A stretch of DNA of 64,000 nt. Source: Calliopsis andreniformis (Eukaryota; Arthropoda; Insecta; Hymenoptera; Andrenidae). The notes beneath the pieces were generated by a model that was not told where the DNA came from, searched no databases, and saw only the letters and a program-made list of their open reading frames with translations. Position 1 is the stretch's first letter. Every line of letters starts with the position of its first letter. This document shows positions 1 through 12,441 of the stretch, one piece after another. A program made the position numbers and the translations under genes. The DNA lies in contig NW_027480565.1 in the NCBI RefSeq assembly GCF_051401765.1, forward strand, positions 372,001 to 436,000, given 5' to 3'.

Positions 1-890
1 TAATAAACTTGGAAATAATCGTATTTATCATTATAATAGCAAAACTAATCATAAAAATCATAATAGCCATAATAATCTGAATGTTGATCATAATAATCAT
101 ACTCACAGCCATAATAATCATAGTGATCATCATAATAACTACAATAATCATAATAATCGTAATTGTAATGTTAATAATCATAGCAATAATCACAATAATC
201 AGAGTAACCATAATAATCTTAATTATGATCATAATATCCATGATAATTATACCAAGACCCGTAGTAATCATAATAATCATAATAATATCCATAATAGGCA
301 TCAAAATAATCATAATAAACATTATACTAGCCATAACAGCCATAATAGTAATAATAGCTTTAATAATCATAATAGTCATAATAATAACCATAATGAACTT
401 GGATATAATCATAATAATCATTGTAATAGCCATTCTAACTATAAAAATCATAATAGCCATAATAATCTGAATGGTGATCGTCATAATCATACTAACATCC
501 ATAATAATCATAGTAATCATCGTAATAACTACAATAATCAGGACAGTCGTAATAATAAACGGAATAATCATGGAAATAATCTTAGTAACCATTACTATAG
601 ACATAATAATCATAATAAAAGTAATAACCGTAATGATCTTAATGATGATCATAATATTCGTCATAATTATACCAAGACTCATAATAATCATAGTAGCCGT
701 AATAATAAACATAATAAGCTTTGAAATAATCATAATATCCTTTATACTAGCCATAATACCCATAATAATCACAATAACTAGAATAATCATAATAGTCATA
801 ATAATAACCACAATAAACTTGTAAATAGTCATAACAATCACTATAATAGCAATAATAACCATAAAAATCATAATAGCCAGAATAATTTGA
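1..890 (+). repeat. Divergent 'delta' block, copy 1
   Basis: Two joined monomers with variants not seen in the A or G families, including ataggcatcaaaataatc near 294, gaacttggatataatc near 396 and aataaacggaataatc near 574. The same variants recur about 17,755 bp downstream (17.95-18.64 kb) and in part near 20.7-21.2 kb. The first 100 bases, including aaataatcgtatttatc, also match 23,895-23,990. Its left limit lies outside the window. Confidence 0.8.
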
Positions 891-1293
891 ATCTTGATCA
901 TAATAATCATACTAACAACCATAATAATCATAGTAGTCATCATAATAACTACAACAATCATAAGAGTCGTAATAATAAACAGAATAGTCATGGAAATAAC
1001 CTTAATAATCATTATTATAGATATAATAGTCATAAAAATCGCAATAACCATAATGATCATAATGATGATCATGATATTCATCATAACTATAACAAGATCC
1101 ATAATAAACATAGTAACCATGATAATAAACATAATAAGGTTTGAAATAATCATCATGACCGTTATACTAGCCATAGTAACCATAATAATCATAATAACCA
1201 TAATAATCATAATAATTATAATAATAACAATAATAAGCTTGGAAATAATCATAATTAGCATTATACCAATCATAATAATCATAATAACCATAA
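891..1293 (+). repeat. Partial HOR-A unit
   Basis: Starts after the in-frame stop word aatttgaatcttgatc and ends at the first tacccaa junction. It has the family A words ataaggtttgaaat (near 1,133) and aataattagcattatacc (near 1,252). It is shorter than a full unit because it abuts the delta block. Confidence 0.7.
1003..1017. repeat. Representative 15-nt dyad, type 1
   Basis: taataatcattatta is a perfect inverted repeat with 7-bp arms around one C. It follows ggaaataacct and recurs in many of the monomers that carry tattatagatataatag, for example near 3,888 and 18,759. Its role is unknown. Confidence 0.7.
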
Positions 1294-2593
1294 TACCCAA
1301 TAATAATCATAATAGTCATAATAATAACCATAATAAACTTGGAAATAATCATATTTATCATTATAATAGCATTAATAACCATAAAAATCAAAATAGCCAT
1401 AATAACCTGAATGTTGATCATAATAATCATACTAACAACCATAATAATCATAGTGATCATCATATTAACTACAATAATCATAATAATCGTAACTGTAATG
1501 TTAATAAGCATAGCAATAATCACAATAATCATAGTAACCATAATAATCTTAATGATGATCATAATATCCATGATAATTATACCAAGACCCGTAATAATCA
1601 TAATAATCATAATAATAACCATAATAGTTTCGGAAATAATTATAATATACATTATACTACCCACAACAACTATAATAGTCATAATAGCCATAATAATCAT
1701 AATAGTCGTAATAATAACAATAGTGAACTTGGAAATAATCGTAATAATCATTATAATAGCCATAATAGCCGTAATAATCATAATAGCCATAATAATCCGG
1801 ATGGTGATCATAATAATCATACTAACAACCATAATGATCATAGTAATCATCATAATAAACAGAATAATCATGGAAATAATCTTAATAATCATTATGATTA
1901 ACGTAATAACCATAATCATCGTAATAACCATAATGATCTTAATGATGACCATAATATTCATCATAATTATACTAAGACATATAATAATCAGAGTAATCAT
2001 AATAATAAACATAATAAGCTTTGAAATAGTCATAATAACCTTTATACTAGCCATAATAACCATAATAATCACAATAACTAGAATAATCATGATAGTCATA
2101 ATAATAGCCATAATAAACTTGGAAATAATCATAATAATCACTATAATAGCAATAATAACCATAAAAATCAAAATAGCCATAATAACCTGAATGTTGATCA
2201 TAATAATCATACTAACAACCATAATAATCTTAGTAGTCATCACAATAACTACAACAATCATAAGAGTCGTAATAATAAACAGAATAGTCATGGAAATAAC
2301 CTTAATAATCATTATTATAGATATAATAGTCATAAAAATCGAAATAACCATAATGATCTTAATGATGATCATGATATTCATCATAACTATACCAAGATCC
2401 ATAATAAACATAGTAACCATGATAATAAACATAATAAGGTTTGAAATAATCATCATGACCGTTATACTAGCCATAGTAACCATAATAATCATAATAACCA
2501 TAATAATCATAATAATTATAATAATAACAATAATAAGCTTGGAAATAATCATAATTAGCATTATACCAATCATAATAATCATAATAACCATAA
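1294..2593 (+). repeat. HOR-A unit 1, 1,300 bp
   Basis: Bounded by tacccaa junctions at 1,294 and 2,594. The junction adds 1 bp to the triplet register, so the Ile-rich frame moves by one base here and at each later A junction. It contains about three monomer equivalents. The unit starting at 4,179 has the same length and order. Confidence 0.85.
1886..1900. repeat. Representative 15-nt dyad, type 2
   Basis: taatcattatgatta has 7-bp arms around one T and is followed by acgtaat or gacgtaat. It occupies the same monomer position as dyad type 1 in a sister monomer class, for example at 12,091 and 54,277. Confidence 0.7.
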
Positions 2594-4178
2594 TACCCAA
2601 TAATAATCATAATAGTCATAATAATAACCATAATAAACTTGGAAATAATCATATTTATCATTATAATAGCATTAATAACCATAAAAATCAAAATAGCCAT
2701 AATAACCTGAATGTTGATCATAATAATCATACTAACAACCATAATAATCATAGTGATCATCATATTAACTACAATAATCATAATAATCGTAACTGTAATG
2801 TTAATAAGCATAGCAATAATCACAATAATCATAGTAACCATAATAATCTTAATGATGATCATAATATCCATGATAATTATACCAAGATCCGTAATAATCA
2901 TAATAATCATAATAATCATAATAATAACCATAATAGGTTCGGAAATAATTATAATATACATTATACTACCCACAACAACTATAATAGTCATAATAGCCAT
3001 AATAATCATAATAGTCGTAATAATAACAATAGTGAACTTGGAAATAATCGTAATAATCATTATAATAGCCATAATAGCCATAAAAATCACAATAGCCATA
3101 ATAATCTGAATGGTGGCCATAATAATCATACTAACAACCATAATGATCATAGTAATCATCATAATAAACAGAATAGTCATGGAAATAATCTTAATAATCA
3201 TTATTATTAACGTAATAACCATAATCATCTTAATAACCATAATGATCTCAATGATGACCATAATACTCATCATAATTATACTAAGACAAATAATAATCAG
3301 AGTAATCATAATAATAAACATAATAGGCTTTGAAATAATCATAATAACCTTTATACTAGCCATAATAACCATAATAATCATAATAACTAGAATAATCATG
3401 ATAGTCATAATAATCGCAATAACCATAATGATCTTAATGATTATCATGATATTCATCATAATTATACCAAGATCCATAATAATCATAGTAACCATAATAA
3501 TAAACATAATAATGTTTGAAATAACCATAATAACCGTTATACTAGCCATAGTAGCCATAATAATCATAATAACCATAATAATCATAATAATTATAATAAT
3601 AACCATAATAAGCTTGGAAATAATCATAATAAGGATTATACTAGCCATAATAATCATAATAATCATAATAATCATAATAGTCATAATAATAACCATAATA
3701 AACTTGGAAATAATCATATTTATCATTATAATAGCAATAATAACCACAAAAAACATAATAGCCAGAATAATTTGAATCTTGATCATAATAATCATACTAA
3801 CAACCATAATAATCATAGTAGTCATCATAATAACTACAACAATCATAAGAGTCGTAATAATAAACAGAATAGTCATGGAAATAACCTTAATAATCATTAT
3901 TATAGATATAATAGTCATAAAAATCGCAATAACCATAATGATCTTAATGATGATCATGATATTCATCATAACTATACCAAGATACATAATAAACATAGTA
4001 ACCATGATAATAAACATAATAAGGTTTGAAATAATCATCATGACCGTTATACTAGCCATAGTAACCATAACAATCATAATAACCATAATAATCATAATAA
4101 TTATAATAATAACAATAATAAGCTTGGAAATAATCATAATTAGCATTATACCAACCATAATAATCATAATAACCATAA
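2594..4178 (+). repeat. HOR-A unit 2, 1,585 bp
   Basis: Bounded by tacccaa at 2,594 and 4,179. It is longer than unit 1 by 285 bp (95 triplets), which is a partial monomer. It holds the private variant cacaaaaaacataatagcc near 3,746, which reappears at 29,341 and nowhere else I could find. Confidence 0.85.
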
Positions 4179-5478
4179 TACCCAATAATAATCATAATAG
4201 TCATAATAATAACCATAATAAACTTGGAAATAATCATATTTATCATTATAATAGCATTAATAACCATAAAAATCAAAATAGCCATAATAACCTGAATGTT
4301 GATCATAATAATCATACTAACAACCATAATAATCATAGTGATCATCATATTAACTACAATAATCATAATAATCGTAACTGTAATGTTAATAAGCATAGCA
4401 ATAATCACAATAATCATAGTAACCATAATAATCTTAATGATGATCATAATATCCATGATAATTATACCAAGACCCGTAATAATCATAATAATCATAATAA
4501 TAACCATAATAGGTTCGGGAATAATTATAATATACATTATACTACCCACAACAACTATAATAGTCATAATAGCCATAATAATCATAATAGTCGTAATAAT
4601 AACAATAGTGAACTTGGAAATAATCGTAATAATCATTATAATAGCCATAATAGCCGTAATAATCATAATAGCCATAATAATCCGGATGGTGATCATAATA
4701 ATCATACTAACAACCATAATGATCATAGAAATCATCATAATAAACAGAATAATCATGGAAATAATCTTAATAATCATTATGATTAACGTAATAACCATAA
4801 TCATCGTAATAACCATAATGATCTTAATGATGACCATAATATTCATCATAATTATACTAAGACATATAATAATCAGAGTAATCATAATAATAAACATAAT
4901 AAGCTTTGAAATAGTCATAATAACCTTTATACTAGCCATAATAACCATAATAATCACAATAACTAGAATAATCATGATAGTCATAATAATAGCCATAATA
5001 AACTTGGAAATAATCATAATAATCACTATAATAGCAATAATAACCATAAAAATCATAATAGCCATAATAATTTGAATCTTGATCATAATAATCATACTAA
5101 CAACCATAATAATCATAGTAGTCATCATAATAACTACAACAATCATAAGAGTTCTAATAATAAACAGAATAGTCATGGAAGTAACCTTAATAATCATTAT
5201 TATAGATATAATAGTCATAATAATCGCAATAACCATAATGATCTTAATTATGATCATGATATTCATCATAATTATACCAAGATCCATAATAATCATAGTA
5301 ACCATAATAATAAACGTAATAAGCTTTGAAATAATCATAATAACCGTTATGGTAGCCATAGTAGCCATAACAATCATAATAACCATAATAATCGTAATAA
5401 TTATAATAATAACCATAATAAGCTTGGAAATAATCATAATTAGCATTATACCAGCCATAATAATCATAATAACCATAA
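4179..5478 (+). repeat. HOR-A unit 3, 1,300 bp
   Basis: Bounded by tacccaa at 4,179 and 5,479. Private variants include ggttcgggaataatt near 4,512 and gatcatagaaatcatc near 4,722. Both recur at about 30,109 and 30,318, an offset of about 25,596, but not at the 22,200 offset that holds for most of the neighbouring block. Confidence 0.85.
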
Positions 5479-5998
5479 TACCCAATAATAATCATAATAG
5501 TCATAATAATAACCACAATAAACTTGGAAATAATCATATTTATCATTATAATAGCATTAATAACCATAAAAATCAAAATAGCCATAATAACCTGAATGTT
5601 GATCATAATAATCATACTAACAACCATAATAATCATAGTAGTCATCATAATAACTACAACAATCATAAGAGTCGTAATAATAAACAGAATAGTCATGGAA
5701 ATAACCTTAATAATCACTATTATAGATATAATAGTCATAAAAATCGCAATAACCATAATGATCTTAATGATGATCATGATATTCATCATAACTATACGAA
5801 GATCCATAATAAACATAGTAACCATGATAATAAACATAATAAGGTTTGAAATAATCATCATGACCGTTATACTAGCCATAGTAACCATAATAATCATAAT
5901 AACCATAATAATCATAATAATTATAATAATAACCATAATAAGCTTGTAAATAATCATAATTAGCATTATACCAGCCATAATAATCATAATAACCATAA
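5479..5998 (+). repeat. HOR-A unit 4, short, 520 bp
   Basis: Bounded by tacccaa at 5,479 and 5,999. It is a single expanded monomer (519 bp plus the 1-bp junction insertion). A unit of identical length occupies the same place in the second A block at 27,679-28,198. Confidence 0.85.
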
Positions 5999-7574
5999 TA
6001 CCCAATAATAATCATAATAGTCATAATAATAACCACAATAAACTTGGAAATAATCATATTTATCATTATAATAGCATTAATAACCATAAAAATCAAAATA
6101 GCGATAATAACCTGAATGTTGATCATAATAATCATACTAACAACCATAATAATCATAGTGATCATCATATTAACTACAATAATCATAATAATCGTAACTG
6201 TAATGTTAATAAGCATAGCAATAATCACAATAATCATAGTAACCATAATAATCTTAATGATGATCATAATATCCATGATAATTATACCAAGATCCGTAAT
6301 AATAATAATCATCATAATAATAACCATAATAGGTTCGGAAATAATTATAATATACATTATACTACCCACAACAACTATAATAGTCATAATAGCCATAATA
6401 ATCATAATAGTCGTAATAATAACAATAGTGAACTTGGAAATAATCGTAATAATCATTATAATAGCCATAATAGCCATAAAAATCACAATAGCCATAATAA
6501 TCTGAATGGTGGCCATAATAATCATACTAACAACCATAATGATCATAGTAATCATCATAATAAACAGAATAGTCATGGAAATAATCTTAATAATCATTAT
6601 TATTAACGTAATAACCATAATCATCTTAATAACCATAATGATCTCAATGATGACCATAATACTCATCATAATTATACTAAGACAAATAATAATCAGAGTA
6701 ATCATAATAATAAACGTAATAAGCTTTGAAATAATCATAATAACCTTTATACTAGCCATAACAACCATAATAATCATAATAACTAGAATAATCATAATAG
6801 TCATAATAATCGCAATAACCTTAATGATCTTAATGATTATCATGATATTCATCATAATTATACCAAGATCCATAATAATCATAGTAACCATAATAATAAA
6901 CATAATAAGGTTTGAAATAACCATAATAACCGTTATACTAGCCATAGTAGCCATAATAATCATAATAACCATAATAATCATAATAATTATAATAATAACC
7001 ATAATAAGCTTGGAAATAATCATAATAAGCATTATACTAGCCATAATAATCATAATAATCATAATAATCATAATAGTCATAATAATAACCATAATAAACT
7101 TGGAAATAATCATATTTATCATTATAATAGCAATAATAACCGTAAAAATCATAATAGCCAGAATAATTTGAATCTTGATCATAATAATCATACTAACAAC
7201 CATAATAATCATAGTAGTCATCATAATAACTACAACAATCATAAGAGTCGTAATAATAAACAGAATAGTCATGGAAATAACCTTAATAATCATTATTATA
7301 GATATAATAGTCATAAAAATCGCAATAACCATAATGATCTTAATGATGATCATGATATTCATCATAACTATACCAAGATCCATAATAAACATAGTAACCA
7401 TGATAATAAGCATAATAAGGTTTGAAATAATCATCATGACCGTTATACTAGCCATAGTAACCATAATAATCATAATAACCATAATAATCATAATAATTAT
7501 AATAATAACCATAATAAGCTTGGAAATAATCATAATTAGCATTATACCAGCCAGAATAATCATAATAACCATAA
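5999..7574 (+). repeat. HOR-A unit 5, 1,576 bp
   Basis: Bounded by tacccaa at 5,999 and 7,575. Near 6,294 it has a short pure AAT run after gatccgt, where other monomers have AAT and CAT alternating. Its words resemble those of unit 6, suggesting the two arose by tandem duplication. Confidence 0.85.
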
Positions 7575-9150
7575 TACCCAATAATAATCATAATAGTCAT
7601 AATAATAACCACAATAAACTTGGAAATAATCATATTTATCATTATAATAGCATTAATAACCATAAAAATCAAAATAGCCATAATAACCTGAATGTTGATC
7701 ATAATAATCATACTAACAACCATAATAATCATAGTGATCATCATATTAACTACAATAATCATAATAATCGTAACTGTAATGTTAACAAGCATAGCTATAA
7801 TCACAATAATCATAGTAACCATAATAATCTTAATGATGATCATAATATCCAGGATAATTATACCAAGATCCGTAATAATCATAATAATCATAATAATAAC
7901 CATAATAGGTTCGGAAATAATTATAATATACATTATACTACCCACAACAACTATAATAGTCATAATAGCCATAATAATCATAATAGTCGTAATAATAACA
8001 ATAGTGAACTTGGAAATAATCGTAATAATCATTATAATAGCCATAATAGCCATAAAAATCACAATAGCCATAATAATCTGAATGGTGGCCATAATAATCA
8101 TACTAACAACCATAATGATCATAGTAATCATCATAATAAACAGAATAGTCATGGAAATAATCTTAATAATCATTATTATTAACGTAATAACCATAATCAT
8201 CTTAATAACCATAATGAACTCAATGATGACCATAATACTCATCATAATTATACTAAGACAAATAATAATCAGAGTAATCATAATAATAAACGTAATAAGC
8301 TTTGAAATAATCATAATAACCTTTATACTAGCCATAATAACCATAATAATCATAATAACTAGAATAATCATAATAGTCATAATAATCGCAATAACCTTAA
8401 TGATCTTAATGATTATCATGATATTCATCATAATTATACCAAGATCCATAATAATCATAGTAACCATAAAAATAAACATAATAAGGTTTGAAATAACCAT
8501 AATAACCGTTATACTAGCCATAGTAGCCATAATAATCATAATAACCATAATAATCATAATAATTATAATAATAACCATAATAAGCTTGGAAATAATCATA
8601 ATAAGCATTATACTAGCCATAATAATCATAATAATCATAATAATCATAATAGTCATAATAATAACCATAATAAACTTGGAAATAATCATATTTATCATTA
8701 TAATAGCAATAATAACCGTAAAAATCATAATAGCCAGAATAATTTGAATCTTGATCATAATAATCATACTAACAACCATAATAATCATAGTAGTCATCAT
8801 AATAACTACAACAATCATAAGAGTCGTAATAATAAACAGAATAGTCATGGAAATAACCTTAATAATCATTATTATAGATATAATAGTCATAAAAATCGCA
8901 ATAACCATAATGATCTTAATGATGATCATGATATTCATCATAACTATACCAAGATCCATAATAAACATAGTAACCATGATAATAAGCATAATAAGGTTTG
9001 AAATAATCATCATGACCGTTATACTAGCCATAGTAACCATAATAATCATAATAACCATAATAATCATAATAATTATAATAATAACCATAATAAGCTTGGA
9101 AATAATCATAATTAGCATTATACCAGCCAGAATAATCATAATAACCATAA
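7575..9150 (+). repeat. HOR-A unit 6, 1,576 bp
   Basis: Bounded by tacccaa at 7,575 and 9,151 and equal in length to unit 5. It carries taaccataaaaataaac near 8,460 and ataccagccagaataatc near 9,120. Both recur 22,200 bp downstream. Confidence 0.85.
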
Positions 9151-9412
9151 TACCCAATAATAATCATAATAGTCATAATAATAACCACAATAAACTTGGA
9201 AATAATCATATTTATCATTATAATAGCATTAATAACCATAAAAATCATAATAGCCATAATAATCCGAATGTTGATCATAATAATCATACTAACAGCCATA
9301 ATAATCATAGTGATCATCGTAATAACTACAATAATCATAATAATCGTAATTGTAGTGTTAAAAATCATAGCAATAATCACAATAATCATAGTAACCATAA
9401 TAATCTTAATGA
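9151..9412 (+). repeat. Tail of the first HOR-A block
   Basis: The last A junction is at 9,151. Sequence continues to match 31,351-31,612 (offset 22,200) up to about 9,412, where gacgaccata replaces gatgatcata. I place the right edge of the long-range duplication there, to within a few tens of bases. Confidence 0.7.
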
Positions 9413-9775
9413 CGACCATAATATCCATGATAATTATACCAAGACGCGTAATAATCATAATAATCATAATAATAACCATAATAGGTTCGGAAATAATCAT
9501 AATATACTTTATACTAGCCATAACAACCATAATAGTCATAATAGCCATAATCATCATAATAGTCGTAATAATAACCATAATGAACTAGGAAATAATCGTA
9601 ATAATCATTATAATAGCCATAATAACCATAAAAATCACAATAGACATAATAATCTGAATGGTGGTCATAATAATCATACTAACAACCATAATGATCATAG
9701 TAATCATCATAATAAACAGAATAGTCATGGAAATAATCTTAATAATCATTATGATTAACGTAATAACCATAATCA
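9235..9775 (+). repeat. Segment shared with 22,313-22,853
   Basis: Offset 13,078. Both copies share aatccgaatgttgatc, ccataatcatcataatag and the rare gaactaggaaataatcg (standard gaacttgg), which places a TAG in the Ile-rich register. A few single-base differences separate them, for example tgtagtgtt versus tgtaatgtt. Confidence 0.75.
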
Positions 9776-12441
9776 TCGTAATAACCATAATGATCTTAAT
9801 GATGACGTTAATATTCATCATAATTATACTAAGATCCATAATAAACATAGTAACCATGATAATAAACATAATAAGGTTTGAAATAATCATAATAACCGTT
9901 ATACTTGCCATAGTAACCATAATAATCACAATAACTAGAATAATCATAATAGTCATAATAATAGCTATAATAAACTTGGAAATAATCATAATAATCACTA
10001 TAATAGCAATAATAACCATAAAAATCATAATAGCCACAATAATTTGAATCTTGATCATAATAATCATACTAACAACCATAATGATCATAGTAGTCATCAT
10101 AATAACTACAACAATCATTAGAGTCCTAATAATAAACAGAATAGTCATGGAAATAACCTTAATAATCATTATTATAGATATAATAGTCATAATAATCGCA
10201 ATAACCATAATGATCTTAATGATGATCATGATATCCATCATAGTTATACCAAGATCCATAATAATCATAGTAACCATAATAATAAACGTAATAAGCTTTG
10301 AAATAATCATAATAACCGTTATGCTAGCCATAGTAGCCATAATAATCATAATAACCATGATAATCGTAATAATTATAATAATAACCATAATATGCTTGGA
10401 AATAATCATAATAAACATTATACTAGCCATAATAATCATACTAATCATAATAATTATAATAATCATAATAGTCATAATAATAACCATAATAAACTTGGAA
10501 ATAATCATATTTATCATTATAATAGCAATTATAACCATAAAAATCATAATAGCCATAATAACCTGAATGTTGATCATAGTAATCATACTAACAGCCATAA
10601 TAATCATAGTGATCGTCATATTAACTACAATAATCATAATAATCGTAATTGTAATGTTAAAAATCATAGCAATAATCACAATAAACATAGTAACCATAAT
10701 AATCTTAATGATGATCATAATATCCATGATAATTATACCAAGATCCGTAATAATCATAATAATCATAGTAATAACCATAATAGGTTCGGAAATAATCATA
10801 ATATACATTATACTACCCACAACAACTATAATGGTCATAATAACCATAATAATCATAATAGTCGTAATAATAACAATAGTGAACTTGGAAATAATCGTAA
10901 TAATCATTATAATAGCCATAATAGCCATAAAAATCACAATAGCCATAATAATCTGAATGGTGGCCATAATAATCATACTAACAACCATAATGATCATAGT
11001 AATCATCATAATAAACAGAATAATCATGGAAATAATCTTAATAATCATTATTATTAACGTAATAACCATAATCATCTTAATAACCATAATGATCTCAATG
11101 ATGACCATAATATTCATCAGAATTATACTAAGACAAATAATAATCAGAGTAATCGTAATAATAAGCATAATAAGCTTTGAAATAATCATAATAACCTTTA
11201 TACTAGCCATAATAACCATAATAATCATAATAACTAGAATAATCATAATAGTCATAATAATCGCAATAACCATAATGATCTTAATGATGATCATGATATT
11301 CATCATAATTATACCAAGATCCATAATAATCATAGTAACCATAATAATAAACATAATAAGGTTTGAAATAACCATAATAACCGTTATACTAGCCATAGTA
11401 GCCATAATAATCATAATAACCATAATAATCATAGTAATTATAATTATAACCATAATAAGCTTGGAAATAATCATAATAAGCATTATACTAGCCATAATAA
11501 TCATAATAATCATAATAGTCATAATAATAACCATAATAAACTTGGAAATAATCATATTTATCATTATAATAGCAATAATAACCATAAAAATCACAATAGC
11601 CATAAGAATCTGAATGTTGATCATAATAATCATACTAACAGCCATAATAATCATAGTGATCATCATAATAACTACAATAATCATAATAATCGTAACTGTA
11701 ATGTTAATAAGCATAGCAATAATCACAATAATCATAGTAACCATAATAATCTTAATGATGATCATAATATCCATGATAATTATACCAAGATCCGTAATAA
11801 TCATAATAATCATAATAATAACCATAATAGGTTCGGAAATAATCATAGTACACATAACACTACTCATAACAACTATAATAGTCATAATAGCCATAATAAT
11901 CATAATAGTCGTAATAATAACAATAGTGAACTTGGAAATAAACGTAATAATCATTATAATAGCCATAATAGCCGTAAAAATCACAGTAACCATAATAATC
12001 TGAATGGTGGTCATAATAATCATACTAACAACCATAATGATCATAGTAATCATCATAATAAACAGAATAGTCATGGAAATAATCTTAATAATCATTATGA
12101 TTAACGTAATAACCATAATCATCGTAATAACCATAATGATCTTAATGATGACGTTAATATTCATCATAATTATACTAAGACATAATAATCAGAGTAATCA
12201 TAATAATAAACATAATAAACTTTGAAATAATCATAATAACCTTTATACTAGCCATAATAACCATAATAATCACAATAACTAGAATAATCATAATAGTCAT
12301 AATAATAGCCATAATAAACTTGGAAATAATCATAATAATCACTATAATAGCAATAATAACCATAAAAATCATAATAGCCACAATAATTTGAATCTTGATC
12401 ATAATAATCATACTAACAACCATAATAATCATAGTAGTCAT
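9413..12441 (+). repeat. Mixed monomer region
   Basis: Alternating monomers of about 390 bp and 516-519 bp, without tacccaa or cttataac junctions. In-register stop words (aatctgaatgttgatc, aatttgaatcttgatc) mark monomer starts near 9,655, 10,047, 10,564, 10,954, 11,611 and 12,001. The triplet register holds until a 2-bp loss near 12,180 (aagacataataatc for aagacatataataatc). Confidence 0.8.

Noticed and set aside
9480..9500. CENP-B box candidate at ggttcggaaataatc
   Set aside because: The essential pattern TTCG-N4-A-N2-CGGG is not met: no A at the required position and no CGGG.
11611..12003. TGA-ATG adjacency that could suggest coupled translation of consecutive genes
   Set aside because: The word ctgaatg is part of the monomer consensus and recurs at each monomer start. 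There is no ribosome-binding context and no real ORF.
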